Assembly: GCF_002252565.1 (NCBI RefSeq)
Contig: NZ_NPML01000019.1
Span: 558,001-622,000 of the forward strand
Origin: Petroclostridium xylanilyticum
Lineage (GTDB): Bacteria > Bacillota > Clostridia > SK-Y3
Reading direction: 5' to 3'
DNA: 64,000 nucleotides
In this document: positions 16,732-26,100 of the stretch, piece after piece
Numbering within the stretch: position 1 is the stretch's first letter
Layout of the letters: the number at the start of each line of letters is the position of its first letter
The notes under the pieces: model-generated
Databases searched by the model: none
What the model was told of the DNA's origin: nothing
What the model saw: only the letters and a program-made list of their open reading frames with translations
Translations under genes and position numbers: made by a program

Positions 16732-17823
16732 TTATAAATACTCCCGCTCGATCGAACTCTCTATCAAAATAGGATTCGCTTCCAATATTACTTCATCACC
16801 TATTTGTGCTTCTATGCCAGTAATGTCAACAACAATATTATACATACTGATTCTTCCAAGTATTTTTACTCTTTTGCCATTAACTCTGACATAAATATAT
16901 CTGCTGCCCCAAAATAACTTCAGGTCATGGTATATATACCTTAAAATATCTATAAATCTAAATATGTCCTTTGATTTTTCAATTCCAAATCCATCTTTAT
17001 AACCTACAGGGACAATGGCAATTCTTGTTCTCTTGTTGGTCTTATAAGTGTTGGCATATCCAATATAGTGGTTTTCTGGCAGATACTTGATTTCCGATAT
17101 ATTTGACTTTAAGTAACCAATTTTCTTGAGCCCAAATGTATTTTCAAAAGGTATTCGGCCTAAAAAAGCAGAGCCTATTCTTACCGCATCAAGATGCATA
17201 TCGCTAAAGCGTAAAAATGCACTGGAATTTGCTATATGAAGCATTCCTGGTTCAATACCATTGCGCTTCAATATTTCAATGCACTTTAAGAATTTATCAA
17301 ATTGAACCTGTACATTTTTACGTTTCTTTGCAAACGAAAAGGAAAAATGAGAAAATGTACCAGCAATCTTTATGTTCTCAAGAGATTTAAACAAAGAGGA
17401 TACACTGTCCATCTCGTCAGGCAAAAAACCAAATCTTCCAAAGCCTGTATCAATCTTTAAGTGCACATCAACAATCAAATTATGCTTCTTTGCTATTTCA
17501 TTCACTACTATTGCAGCACTTTCGGAACCGATTGTGGGTATAATATTATTTTGTATAATAAGCTCTACTTCATTTTCTACACCTGTTGATGATAAAAGCA
17601 GAATTTTATTTTCAAAGCCATCATCCCGCAGTAATATTGCTTCTTGGAGCTCAGACACTGCAAAGTAATCTATACCGTTTTCTATTAAAAAACGTGCAAA
17701 TTTTAATATACCCAGACCATAGCCATTGCCCTTCAAAACTGCTATGATCTTTGCATTGGTCATACTTTTTATAATATCAATATTATTTTTAAGTTTATCT
17801 CTTTCAACTACCAGTTTCTTCAT
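16732..17823 (-). CDS. Alanine racemase family protein
   Basis: 363-residue PLP racemase. The PLP lysine lies in IAVLKGNGYGLG near residue 32; KIDTGFGRFGF and MLHIANSSAFL follow; the second catalytic Tyr region is YANTYKTNKRTRIAIVPVGYKDGF in part, all family hallmarks. ATG 17823 has GTGGGG upstream. It ends an operon M1 peptidase-FemAB-racemase. Sequence is rather divergent from housekeeping Alr (KGNGYG rather than KANAYG), so it may serve a special wall-modification step or use another amino acid. Confidence 0.85.
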   Translation of the reverse strand: MKKLVVERDKLKNNIDIIKSMTNAKIIAVLKGNGYGLGILKFARFLIENGIDYFAVSELQEAILLRDDGFENKILLLSSTGVENEVELIIQNNIIPTIGSESAAIVVNEIAKKHNLIVDVHLKIDTGFGRFGFLPDEMDSVSSLFKSLENIKIAGTFSHFSFSFAKKRKNVQVQFDKFLKCIEILKRNGIEPGMLHIANSSAFLRFSDMHLDAVRIGSAFLGRIPFENTFGLKKIGYLKSNISEIKYLPENHYIGYANTYKTNKRTRIAIVPVGYKDGFGIEKSKDIFRFIDILRYIYHDLKLFWGSRYIYVRVNGKRVKILGRISMYNIVVDITGIEAQIGDEVILEANPILIESSIEREYL

Positions 17824-17853
17824 ATAGTACCCCACATGTCTATTCTTTCGTTA

Positions 17854-18927
17854 TCATTTTTTTTCACCCTTAATCGCAGTCTTTAACATAAATAACTTTC
17901 TTCTCATTTCTCTAAATGTCTTTTCTCCCTTTTCTACTGCAAAATGAACTAAAGGATTAAAAACCAGATCAAGCTCTCCTATAAATTCGGTAAATTTGCC
18001 GCTGAATCCTTTTTTAAATTTATAAAGTCCATACAGCGGATTATTTTCATCAAGGTCCCCCGATACTCCTCTAAAATCATAGATATCACAGCCATTTTCC
18101 AAGGCCCACTTGATCATTTCCCATTGTAAAAGGTAATTGGGCATTACATTCCTGTAGTCGTTACTACTCGCACCATATAAATACCAAACCTTATTGCCAT
18201 ACAATATTGCAATAGTTCCTGCAATAAGCTTTCCTTCGTAATATGCAAGATACAACCTGAGGTGTTCCGGTGCCAAACAGTCATACATTTTTTCAAAGTA
18301 TTCAAGGCTTCTTATTACAAATTCATCCCTGACACCCGTTTCAACCATTATTTTGTGAAACTCCGGCAGGTCATCTCTTTCACCAATTTTTACCTCAACA
18401 CCTTTTCTAGCAGCAAGCCTTATATTATACCTCGTTTTATGATGAAAGGCTTCCATCAGCTGCTCTTCGGTTTTATCCTTTATATCCAGGCGAAATACAA
18501 ATCTCGGCTGAATCCCCTCGAAATTTTTAGAAGTATTCTTTACTTTAAACCCCAACTTTGATATGATCTTTTCGAATTCTTCATCTTCTCTTTCAATATC
18601 CGGGTCTATCTTCAACACGTAACCCTTATACTTTTTTGCCAGCTGTTTTGCACTATCCACCAAAGCTTTCATCGTATTAAAATCATGGATATCGCATACA
18701 GGACCGCGGGGCGAATACATAATTGTATAATTTAAAAACGGAATCTTTCTAATAAGTACGCTCATAGAACCTTTTATATTTCCGTTACCATCTTCTATAA
18801 TAATTACTTCATTTTTCCAGTTGGATTTAACTTCTGCCCATTCCGGAGACTGCATAAAATGGCCTTTAGGATGGCTTTGCAGAAATGATCTGTATTTTTC
18901 TATATTTTCCTTTGTAACTGTCTTCAA
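17854..18927 (-). CDS. FemAB/FmhB-type peptidoglycan bridge aminoacyltransferase
   Basis: 357 residues with two GNAT-like halves, as in FemX/lipid II:amino-acid transferases that use aminoacyl-tRNA. Motifs: HPKGHFMQSPEWAEVK near the N-terminus, MYSPRGPVCD, YNIRLAARKGVEVKIG, and the C-terminal YDFRGVSGDLDENNPLYGLYKFKKGF in part. The start is TTG (18927) with AGGGGG upstream. Its ribosome site overlaps the end of the M1 peptidase gene, so the two are coupled. The added amino acid is unknown; an adjacent racemase is suggestive. Confidence 0.88.
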   Translation of the reverse strand: MKTVTKENIEKYRSFLQSHPKGHFMQSPEWAEVKSNWKNEVIIIEDGNGNIKGSMSVLIRKIPFLNYTIMYSPRGPVCDIHDFNTMKALVDSAKQLAKKYKGYVLKIDPDIEREDEEFEKIISKLGFKVKNTSKNFEGIQPRFVFRLDIKDKTEEQLMEAFHHKTRYNIRLAARKGVEVKIGERDDLPEFHKIMVETGVRDEFVIRSLEYFEKMYDCLAPEHLRLYLAYYEGKLIAGTIAILYGNKVWYLYGASSNDYRNVMPNYLLQWEMIKWALENGCDIYDFRGVSGDLDENNPLYGLYKFKKGFSGKFTEFIGELDLVFNPLVHFAVEKGEKTFREMRRKLFMLKTAIKGEKK

Positions 18928-18929
18928 AA

Positions 18930-20249
18930 TTAATTACCCCCTAAAAAATCCTTTGTGTATTCTAAAAACTCATTAAAGTAAATAATGGAAAATTTCTTTT
19001 CTTCGTATATTTTCTGGAGCAGCTTAAAAAAATCATCTCCAAGTTTTTTATGAAGCGTACGAAAATATACGGCTGATTCATTATAAGCCAGGTTATAATA
19101 CTGCTCCTTTGAATTATAATCCTTAAGGTGCAACTGAAATAATCTTTGGTTATAATACTTACTCATCTCATTGTTACTTAACATTAAAGAAAGGTAATTT
19201 ACAAGGCCTTCATCAAAAAAAGGTTCATTTAATTGGTCAGTACCTATTATACCATAAAACCACTGATGAAATACCTCATGATATGCTACTCTTTTTAAAA
19301 TTTCAGTATCATTAAAGTTATCTTCCGATAGCAAAATCATGTTTGAAAGTTCCATTCCTTTTTGAGAAAGAGGGACTTTTACAACAAAAAAATCCTTATA
19401 AGGATATGGCCCTATGTTATTTATTCCAAATTCTAAAGCTTGTCCTACATACTCCCTTGCCTTGTAAGAATTAATATAATAGATATTTGTTTCTCCGTAT
19501 TTCTCAACTTTTACATCTGCACTTTTAAATATTACAACAGGAAAATCCCTTAGATTTTCAGCTTGAAATACAGCAATTTTATCATCGTCTATAATCTCTT
19601 CTTCTTTTTTTCCTGGTGCATATATGCTTAAATCTTTATCAGTTTTTACTTTTATAGAATAACTGTTTATGTCATATATATATGGGTCGCCAAAAGATGA
19701 TTTATATAAAAAAACAGGACTCCCATCCTTGTACACAGCAGGCGTTATAAGGAAATTTGTAAGCAGGATAAAATCTTTCGAGTATGTAAGAGGCTCCGGC
19801 TTGCTGTCTAAAATAATTTCGTATTCTAAATAAATTCTATCCTGCTTTCCTTCAAAATCAACTCTTAAGTTGTTATCCGCCGTTATAATATTTTTAAATC
19901 CTTTTTCGGACAATACGTTCTTTATTGCGGTCTTTGAAGTGTTACAAGAGGGAATATAAAGATGTATAGCATCTACAGCTTCTTTTAAAACAAGTTTTTG
20001 TTTTATGTTAACTACATTTTTTGTAATCTTAATATCAGCTTCAATATTAGGAGAAATTTCACTTTCTGCCCTGTTCCCTTCATATGCATGATCGCTATTA
20101 TCCTTTTCAATCTTGCTCCTATCACTTATACCAGTACTTCTGCTTTCTGTTCCCCATAGATTTCCCCAGAATATAAAATAATAGCATACTAGGATAAAGA
20201 ATATAATAGTACACTCAACAGCGATGATGATTATTCTTTTTCTTTTCAT
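18930..20249 (-). CDS. Membrane-anchored M1-like (gluzincin) metallopeptidase
   Basis: 439 residues with an N-terminal membrane segment (about 5-27) and a large outside domain. The zinc site is intact: HEVFH at 324-328 and the third ligand Glu347 in FFDEG, exactly 18 residues after the second His, as in family M1. The GAMEN-type exopeptidase motif is not obvious. First gene of a three-gene operon with a FemAB transferase and a racemase, so a cell-surface role is likely. Substrate unknown. Confidence 0.78.
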   Translation of the reverse strand: MKRKRIIIIAVECTIIFFILVCYYFIFWGNLWGTESRSTGISDRSKIEKDNSDHAYEGNRAESEISPNIEADIKITKNVVNIKQKLVLKEAVDAIHLYIPSCNTSKTAIKNVLSEKGFKNIITADNNLRVDFEGKQDRIYLEYEIILDSKPEPLTYSKDFILLTNFLITPAVYKDGSPVFLYKSSFGDPYIYDINSYSIKVKTDKDLSIYAPGKKEEEIIDDDKIAVFQAENLRDFPVVIFKSADVKVEKYGETNIYYINSYKAREYVGQALEFGINNIGPYPYKDFFVVKVPLSQKGMELSNMILLSEDNFNDTEILKRVAYHEVFHQWFYGIIGTDQLNEPFFDEGLVNYLSLMLSNNEMSKYYNQRLFQLHLKDYNSKEQYYNLAYNESAVYFRTLHKKLGDDFFKLLQKIYEEKKFSIIYFNEFLEYTKDFLGGN

Positions 20250-20349
20250 TTACTGATACCTCTAGCCACAGATACTGACAAAATTATATCATACCGTTTT
20301 AGATACTGTCAAAATAAAAATCAATAGTGAAATCAAGAGTAAATCAATA

Positions 20350-20369
20350 GGGACGGTTCTCATTGTCAA
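20350..20369. repeat. Left REP end of the transposase unit
   Basis: GGGACGGTTCTCATTGTCAA; its inverted partner is at 21171-21192. It abuts and overlaps the transposase stop codon. Confidence 0.7.
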
Positions 20370-21130
20370 GATTTCCTAACAGCAGTTCTATTAATACCCG
20401 TTACTCTTGATATCTGCAGAACAGACATGCCTTCTATTTCCTTGGCTTTTTTCAAAATACTATTTCTTTTTTCGATATCTAATCTTTGTATATCCGATAT
20501 GTTTTTTAAATTACCTATTTCTTTTATAATATCTCTTGTTTTCTCATCGGTTAATTTAACTTTATTTTCTATTTCCAGGCATTTATCATCGTTAGGCTCG
20601 TTCATGTAATCAATATACCTTTTTATCGCTAGGTCTTTATTCTTTGATAGTATTCCTAGAAAAAATTCCGTATCAATGATTGTTTGGCCGTTTTTATGTA
20701 TATAACTATTGTAGCTACTCCATTTATAATCTTCCATACTCGATAATCCGGCTTTTACAGGGTTTTGGTGTATATACCTTATTACCGTACAAAAATAGCT
20801 ATCACTTTCCACCGTTTCGCTCTTATACCTATCTTGAAATAAATGTCCGTTCCTTTCATACTTCCAATTAAAATAATAGACATAACTTGTACCAATCTTT
20901 TTCAATATTTTTGATATTTCTACTTCCTTTTCTCTTATGAGCAAATGGACATGATTATTCATTAAGCAATACGCATAAATTTCAAAATTAGTTTCCTTTT
21001 TAAATCTCTCTAATGTTTCTATATATCTTTGTCTATCTTCATCATCTTCAAAAATGTCTTGTTGATTGATTCCTCTTACCATAATATGATATATCCCCGA
21101 ACTGCTTTTCTCTCTTGCTACTCTTGGCAC
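20366..21130 (-). mobile_element. REP-associated tyrosine (Y1, IS200-like) transposase gene
   Basis: 254-residue RAYT/TnpA_REP protein: single-strand DNA transposase with an HUH pair in NNHVHLLIRE near residue 62 and the tyrosine region further on (RYIHQNPVKAG is a family hallmark). A C-terminal helical part ends with an HTH-like SVLQISRVTGINRTAVRKS. GTG at 21130 has GAGGTG six bases upstream; an in-frame GTG at 21139 is the alternative. Inverted GGGACGGTTCT repeats flank the gene, and the same core recurs elsewhere in the window. Appears intact. Confidence 0.88.
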
Positions 21131-21170
21131 ATAAATCACCTCAAACTAATTTTATAATAGCTCTAGGCGA

Positions 21171-21192
21171 TTTGTCAATAAGAACCGTCCCC
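21171..21192. repeat. Right REP end of the transposase unit
   Basis: TTTGTCAATAAGAACCGTCC followed by CC; inverted match to 20350-20369. Confidence 0.7.
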
Positions 21193-21218
21193 ATTGTTCT
21201 AAATGGTCAATTGACATA

Positions 21219-21258
21219 AAAATAAACCCTGAAAACGCAAAAATTCAGGGTTTATTTT
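21219..21258 (-). terminator. Strong terminator after the membrane protein gene
   Basis: Perfect 15-bp stem (AAAATAAACCCTGAA with TTCAGGGTTTATTTT) and a 10-base loop, downstream of the gene at 21286. Confidence 0.85.
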
Positions 21259-21285
21259 GTTGAGTCTTATTAGTCCATCTTTTAA

Positions 21286-21780
21286 TTACTCTATAACTTT
21301 ATCCGGTATGCTTCTCTTTAGAAGCCTTATAAGCTTTTCACTTGGCTCAAAAACGATTTTATAGTTTTTACCATCTTTAGCAAAGATTCCGCAATATTTT
21401 CTTTTTCCAAACAACGTTGCACACAAGTTATAAGTTTTTTCCACTTTATCTATGTTCTTTAAAGCCTTGCTAGTAATAGGAGCGATAATAACCACATCTT
21501 CAGTGTTTATATTCAGTACAACCGTTTCACGGTTCCCTAAAACCTTTTGAAAAATCAGGTCCGTATCTATCAGCAGATATTTAAAGTCTATCACCATATA
21601 TCTTAAAACCATATATCCAAAAGCTGTAATTATACCGATACTAATCAGGTCAATAATAAATGAATACTTTGAGACAGCTAAAATTGCATCTAATATACTC
21701 ATACAGGCAAACACCAAAACAACCAGCCCTATCACTGTAAGGAAAGTGTTGCCTTGTCTCTTAACCACTTCTTTGTGCAT
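21286..21780 (-). CDS. Hypothetical membrane protein, two TM segments
   Basis: 164 residues from the ATG at 21780. Two hydrophobic segments (about residues 12-30 and 40-62) precede a soluble C-terminal domain (FKYLLIDTDLIFQKVLG, then VVLNINTEDVVIIAP). The layout resembles small bacterial PH-like membrane proteins, but I do not recognise a family. An AAGGGGG lies 12 bases before this ATG; the open frame extends to 21819 without a ribosome site. It stands alone between the transposase and malic enzyme and has its own terminator. Confidence 0.6.
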   Translation of the reverse strand: MHKEVVKRQGNTFLTVIGLVVLVFACMSILDAILAVSKYSFIIDLISIGIITAFGYMVLRYMVIDFKYLLIDTDLIFQKVLGNRETVVLNINTEDVVIIAPITSKALKNIDKVEKTYNLCATLFGKRKYCGIFAKDGKNYKIVFEPSEKLIRLLKRSIPDKVIE

Positions 21781-21920
21781 TTTTAAAAAAGTCCCCCTTA
21801 AACATACATGGCTTATCATTTTTCAATTAAATATTTAAAATCTATACGATAAACATTGACTAACGTCAATGCAATTTTCACTATCACTATTTTAATTATA
21901 CATTTATCCGTAAAACAGAT

Positions 21921-21954
21921 AAAGAATGCAACATTTCTGCATGTTACATTCTTT
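21921..21954 (-). terminator. Putative terminator after malic enzyme
   Basis: AAAGAATGCAACAT pairs with ATGTTACATTCTTT (one mismatch). About 115 bases beyond the malic-enzyme stop. Confidence 0.5.
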
Positions 21955-22068
21955 GGTCCAAACAAATTCATTATATACTATAATTTATATAATCACAATC
22001 CCTGTATACAGCTAAATTCGCTTGTTTTTGTGTTTAAGAGTATATTTAATAACATATATTAAGATGAT

Positions 22069-23241
22069 TTACAGTCTTGCTACTCCGGTTTCCTTCGCTG
22101 CCCTTTTAACAGCTTCTGCTACTGCTGCTGCTACCCTGGGATCAAGCGCTTTAGGCAGAACATATTCCGCATTTAATTCTTCGCCGGAAATCAAGTCTGC
22201 AATAGCATAAGCAGCAGCTATCTTCATTTCATTGTTGATATCTTTGGCTCTGACATCCAGCGCTCCTCTGAATATCCCCGGAAAAGCAAGAACATTGTTA
22301 ACCTGGTTTGGAAAGTCGGAACGCCCTGTTCCTACCACCTTTGCGCCGGCTGCCTTGGCTTCGTCAGGATGAATCTCAGGTACGGGATTAGCCATCGCAA
22401 ATACGATAGCGTCCTTGTTCATGGATTGTACCATTTCTCTTGTAACAATATTGGGAGCTGAAACACCAATAAAAATATCCGCTCCAACCATTACATCCTT
22501 TAGGGTACCTTTTTTAAATTCTCTATTGGTAACTTTAGCCATTTCCGCTTGTACATCATTTAGATTGTCGGCACCTTCATAAATTGCACCGTTCTTATCA
22601 CATAGCATAATATTTTTAAGCCCCACGCTCATCAGCAGCTTGGCAATTGCAATCCCCGCAGAGCCTGCACCATTAATAACTGCGGATACGGCCTCAATCT
22701 TTTTATTTACGATTTTTAATGCATTAATAATTCCCGCAAGAACCACAACTGCGGTGCCATGCTGGTCATCATGGAATACAGGGATATCAAGCTCTTCTTT
22801 GAGTCTTCGCTCAATTTCAAAGCATCGCGGCGCAGATATGTCTTCCAAGTTGATTCCGCCAAAAGTGGGGGCAAGGTACTTTACTGTTTTAATTATCTCT
22901 TCAGGGTCCTTAGTATCAAGACAAATGGGGAAAGCATCAACACCGGCAAAAGTTTTGAATAACACTGCCTTCCCTTCCATTACCGGCATACCTGCCTCCG
23001 GACCAATATCTCCAAGGCCTAAAACCGCCGTACCGTCGGTTACTACAGCTACAAGATTCCATTTCCTGGTATATTCATAGGCCTTGTCTTTATCTTTATG
23101 TATTTCCTTACATGGCTCAGCTACCCCCGGAGTATATGCAAGGGATAGGTCTCTCGTACTGCTAACTTCTACAGTACTTCTTACTTCAATTTTTCCCCTC
23201 AATTCTTTATGAAGCTGTAACGCTTCTTCTTGTATATTCAC
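22069..23241 (-). CDS. NAD(P)-dependent malic enzyme
   Basis: Oxidative decarboxylation of malate to pyruvate. 390 residues, the short bacterial type without phosphotransacetylase domain. Motifs: SLAYTPGVAEPC near residue 33, GDIGPEAGMPVMEGKAVLFK with the catalytic Lys, FHDDQHGTAVV (metal site), and the nucleotide-binding INGAGSAGIAIAKLL. GTG start at 23241 with GGAGG upstream. Monocistronic by spacing. Confidence 0.94.
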   Translation of the reverse strand: MNIQEEALQLHKELRGKIEVRSTVEVSSTRDLSLAYTPGVAEPCKEIHKDKDKAYEYTRKWNLVAVVTDGTAVLGLGDIGPEAGMPVMEGKAVLFKTFAGVDAFPICLDTKDPEEIIKTVKYLAPTFGGINLEDISAPRCFEIERRLKEELDIPVFHDDQHGTAVVVLAGIINALKIVNKKIEAVSAVINGAGSAGIAIAKLLMSVGLKNIMLCDKNGAIYEGADNLNDVQAEMAKVTNREFKKGTLKDVMVGADIFIGVSAPNIVTREMVQSMNKDAIVFAMANPVPEIHPDEAKAAGAKVVGTGRSDFPNQVNNVLAFPGIFRGALDVRAKDINNEMKIAAAYAIADLISGEELNAEYVLPKALDPRVAAAVAEAVKRAAKETGVARL

Positions 23242-23301
23242 TATGTATTCCTCCTACTTATTTGAATGCAGAATGATTATTCTGTCCGCAGTTAACGGTA
23301 T

Positions 23302-24072
23302 TTAATTTTTATTTCTCTCATATATAATCCTCAGTCCTTCAAGCGTAAGCAACGAGTTAATCTCATTAATCGTAGAGGATTCAGAGGCTATCATTCGGGC
23401 TAATCCACCTGTTGCTATGACTTTAATGGAGCCTCCGCCCATTTCTTCTTTCATTCGGTTTACAATATAATCTACTTTGCCTACATAACCATATATCGCT
23501 CCTGCTTGCATACTGCTTACAGTATTTTTTCCGATAACCTTTTCCGGTTTTACAAGTTCTACCCTTGGAAGCTTGGCAGCTTTTTCAAACAATGCCTCGA
23601 TAGAAATTTTTATACCGGGGCAGATTACCCCTCCAAGATATTCGCCTTTTTCAGTAATAGCACAAAAAGTAGTGGCAGTACCAAAATCTACAATAATTAA
23701 TGGTCCGCCATATATCTCATAGCCTGCTACGGCATTCACAATCCTATCTGCGCCTACTTCCCTTGGATTGTCATATCTGATATTGATTCCCGTCTTAATC
23801 CCCGGGCCTACGATAAGAGGCTCCACTTTTATATATTTCTTTATTGCATGTTCAAGAGAGTACATTATCGGCGGAACTACTGAAGATATAATAACTGCCT
23901 CAACATCTGATATTTTTAATCCTTCGCTGTTAAAAAACTGGATGAAAAGCATACCCATTTCATCAGCTGTCCGATCCTTGCTTGTCGCCATCCTCCAGTA
24001 AGTTACCAGCTTTTTCTCATCATAAACCCCTAAGACAATATTGGTATTACCTACGTCAACTACAAGTATCAT
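23302..24072 (-). CDS. coaX: Type III pantothenate kinase
   Basis: First step of coenzyme A synthesis. 256 residues of the ASKHA-fold CoaX family: [15 protein letters not shown] at the N-terminus (phosphate loop), ISSVVPP near 65, [18 protein letters not shown] near 107, [13 protein letters not shown] and [11 protein letters not shown] further on. Adjacent to birA on the same strand with a 41-base gap, as in many Firmicutes. Confidence 0.95.
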   Translation of the reverse strand: MILVVDVGNTNIVLGVYDEKKLVTYWRMATSKDRTADEMGMLFIQFFNSEGLKISDVEAVIISSVVPPIMYSLEHAIKKYIKVEPLIVGPGIKTGINIRYDNPREVGADRIVNAVAGYEIYGGPLIIVDFGTATTFCAITEKGEYLGGVICPGIKISIEALFEKAAKLPRVELVKPEKVIGKNTVSSMQAGAIYGYVGKVDYIVNRMKEEMGGGSIKVIATGGLARMIASESSTINEINSLLTLEGLRIIYERNKN

Positions 24073-24113
24073 TACAATCTCTCCTGATTCAGATTAAATT
24101 TTATAGATAAGAA

Positions 24114-25103
24114 CTATACATACCCATAAATTCCCCGCACCGACACTTCCCCGGAAAAGATAGTTTGCCTTACACCATCTTCTGTTTCTATAATCAGTTC
24201 CCCATTATCCGTAATTTCAACAGCAGTACCTTCTATTTCCTGTGTCTGGTAGACTGCCTTTACCTTACTGCCTAAGGTCAGTGAATATTTCCTGTATTCA
24301 TCCATCAAACTACTTCTCACATTCATATCCTTCGCCCCGGTATACACTTCTTCAAAGTTTTCCAGTATCTTGACCACCAGGCTTTTTCTGTCTACTGCTT
24401 GTCCTGTTATCATTTTTACAGATGCTGCGGTTTTCTGAAGATCGGCCGGAAAATCTTCAATATCAGTATTTACGTTAATACCTATTCCTACCACGATATA
24501 ATTTACCCGTTCAATCTCGGCACTCATTTCGGTTAATATTCCACACACCTTCCTTTTATCCAGGACAATGTCGTTAGGCCATTTAATTCCTGGGCTGACC
24601 TGTGTCACCTGTTCTAACGAACGGGCCACTGCCAGTGCGGCAAGAATAGTGATAAACGGAGCTTGCGCAGGGATAATATCCGGGCGCAAAACGATAGACA
24701 TCCATATTCCTGTATGGGGTGGGGAATCCCAGTTCCTTCCCAATCTACCTTTGCCCGCTGTCTGCTGGTCTGCAATTACTACAGTGCCATCTTGACACCC
24801 TTCAGCTGCGATTTCCTTTGCAATAGTATTCGTTGATGTAACAGTATCGAAATAGACAATTTGTTTCCCAAAGAAACGCGTGGACAACTCTGCCTGTATT
24901 TCTTCCGAAGATAGGATTTCAGGTGATGAGACCAGTCTATATCCTTTTCTCGAGGAAGATTCGATGTCATAACCGTCTTCTCGCAGAGCCATGATATACT
25001 TCCATACTGCTGTTCTTGAAACACCTAAATGGTTGCTAAGTTCTTCTCCAGATATATATTGCTCTCTGTTTTCTTTAAGTGCTTTAAGAATTTGCGCTTT
25101 CAT
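24114..25103 (-). CDS. birA: Biotin-[acetyl-CoA-carboxylase] ligase / biotin repressor
   Basis: 329 residues: N-terminal winged HTH (GEELSNHLGVSRTAVWKYI, residues about 18-37) and a catalytic domain with TNTIAKEIA, the biotinyl-adenylate loop GKGRLGRNWDSPPHTGIWMS and KWPNDIVLDKRKVCGIL, then a small SH3-like C-terminal domain. It both attaches biotin to carrier proteins and probably represses biotin genes. Confidence 0.95.
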   Translation of the reverse strand: MKAQILKALKENREQYISGEELSNHLGVSRTAVWKYIMALREDGYDIESSSRKGYRLVSSPEILSSEEIQAELSTRFFGKQIVYFDTVTSTNTIAKEIAAEGCQDGTVVIADQQTAGKGRLGRNWDSPPHTGIWMSIVLRPDIIPAQAPFITILAALAVARSLEQVTQVSPGIKWPNDIVLDKRKVCGILTEMSAEIERVNYIVVGIGINVNTDIEDFPADLQKTAASVKMITGQAVDRKSLVVKILENFEEVYTGAKDMNVRSSLMDEYRKYSLTLGSKVKAVYQTQEIEGTAVEITDNGELIIETEDGVRQTIFSGEVSVRGIYGYV

Positions 25104-25118
25104 AATTATACTCCTACG

Positions 25119-25382
25119 TTATTTTTTAATCCAATAATACACTAGTATAATATCCACAACTAGAAATCCAAATACTACCACCCAGGTAAGGAAGTGTGTA
25201 ATGTGAGCCGGTGTTCTCCCATTGGCTTTTAGATACTGTATACCAATAAAAAGTCCTATAAAAATAGTGCCTGCCGCATACGGATTGTACGGGTTTAATT
25301 TTAAAGCACTAAAACCACCTAAAAAACACAATACACTCAGTATAAACATTCCATTTGTATAAGTAAGATTATTTTTTTTCAT
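25119..25382 (-). CDS. Small membrane protein, three predicted TM segments
   Basis: 87 residues, mostly hydrophobic: segments at about 12-26, 36-50 and 63-84, with NPYNPYAAGT and KANGRTPAH between. Fifteen bases upstream of birA and 11 bases after the next gene, so in the same operon. No family recognised. Confidence 0.65.
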   Translation of the reverse strand: MKKNNLTYTNGMFILSVLCFLGGFSALKLNPYNPYAAGTIFIGLFIGIQYLKANGRTPAHITHFLTWVVVFGFLVVDIILVYYWIKK

Positions 25383-25393
25383 TGCTCACATCC

Positions 25394-25756
25394 TTACCGC
25401 AATGTTTTAAGAATATCCTCAATCTGTTTTGCTATTTCCTTAAGCCCAAAAGGCTGGATGTTTAATTTTCTTACCAGTTTGTTATACTGTGCAACAGTAC
25501 CTAACAATAATACATCGGAAAACTCCACCGAATGATTGATTACACCGCGATTTACCGCCGCATCTCCCCCCTGGGCCAACATTTCTTGTTTTAAAATATT
25601 TGCAGGAACAGGTTCGATGCTTTCCAACTTAATAGCCAGGTGCACAGCCTTTGGTACCAAAAATGGCATTCCTCCCTCATCTACACCTATCTTTCTTAAT
25701 TCTTCTCTTGCTTCACTTATTGAATTTATACGGATAATGGTCGCCTTCTTTGCCAA
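25394..25756 (-). CDS. Stand-alone homologue of the N-terminal extension of clostridial dihydropteroate synthases
   Basis: 120 residues. The pattern RINSISEAREELRKIGVDEGG, PKAVHLAIKLESIEPVPANILKQEMLAQGGDAAVNRG and FSDVLLLGTVAQYNKLVRKL in part resembles, from memory, the extra N-terminal domain on dihydropteroate synthase-like proteins of some Clostridia. Here it is alone, with no pterin-binding barrel following. It heads the birA-coaX string by spacing. Function unknown; identification rests on recall of the pattern, not on a search. Confidence 0.55.
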   Translation of the reverse strand: MAKKATIIRINSISEAREELRKIGVDEGGMPFLVPKAVHLAIKLESIEPVPANILKQEMLAQGGDAAVNRGVINHSVEFSDVLLLGTVAQYNKLVRKLNIQPFGLKEIAKQIEDILKTLR

Positions 25757-25819
25757 GATAGTACTCCCCTATCATTCTTTTACATCAATTATACACCAAA
25801 AATATTTTTTTTCAATAAC

Positions 25820-25946
25820 TATATATTTACTGATAATGATTTTACATGGCAGATAAAGTCAATAAGTTCACAGTTCACGGTTCACAGTAAAAGCTATTAA
25901 ATCGTTTACTACTGTGAACTGAGAACTGTTAACCGTGAACTATATA
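25820..25946. mobile_element. 127-bp MITE-like element with TATATA ends, copy 1
   Basis: Begins TATATATTTACTGATAATG and ends GTGAACTATATA; the inner part is a hairpin of GTTCACA-type heptamers with the loop AAGCTATTAAATCGTTTA. Copy 2 (55273-55399, opposite orientation) has the same length and differs at five positions by my alignment. No coding capacity. Confidence 0.82.
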
Positions 25947-26032
25947 GGTAGTTTTTACTATATCAAATAAGACCATAGACCGATATATATTGTTCAGACA
26001 AAATAATATAATCGTTACAGCATAAAAATATA

Positions 26033-26061
26033 GGTGGACTTTTATATTCTAAAAATCCACC
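26033..26061 (-). terminator. Terminator after the 80-residue protein gene
   Basis: GGTGGA and TCCACC close a hairpin with further A/T pairing inside; a T-rich stretch follows on the minus strand. Confidence 0.65.
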
Positions 26062-26100
26062 CTTTTCTAATATACAGGATTTCAAACCATGAACTGCTAA

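Noticed and set aside
25119-25382. Biotin transporter subunit beside birA
   Set aside because: Three short TM segments and no BioY motifs; too small.
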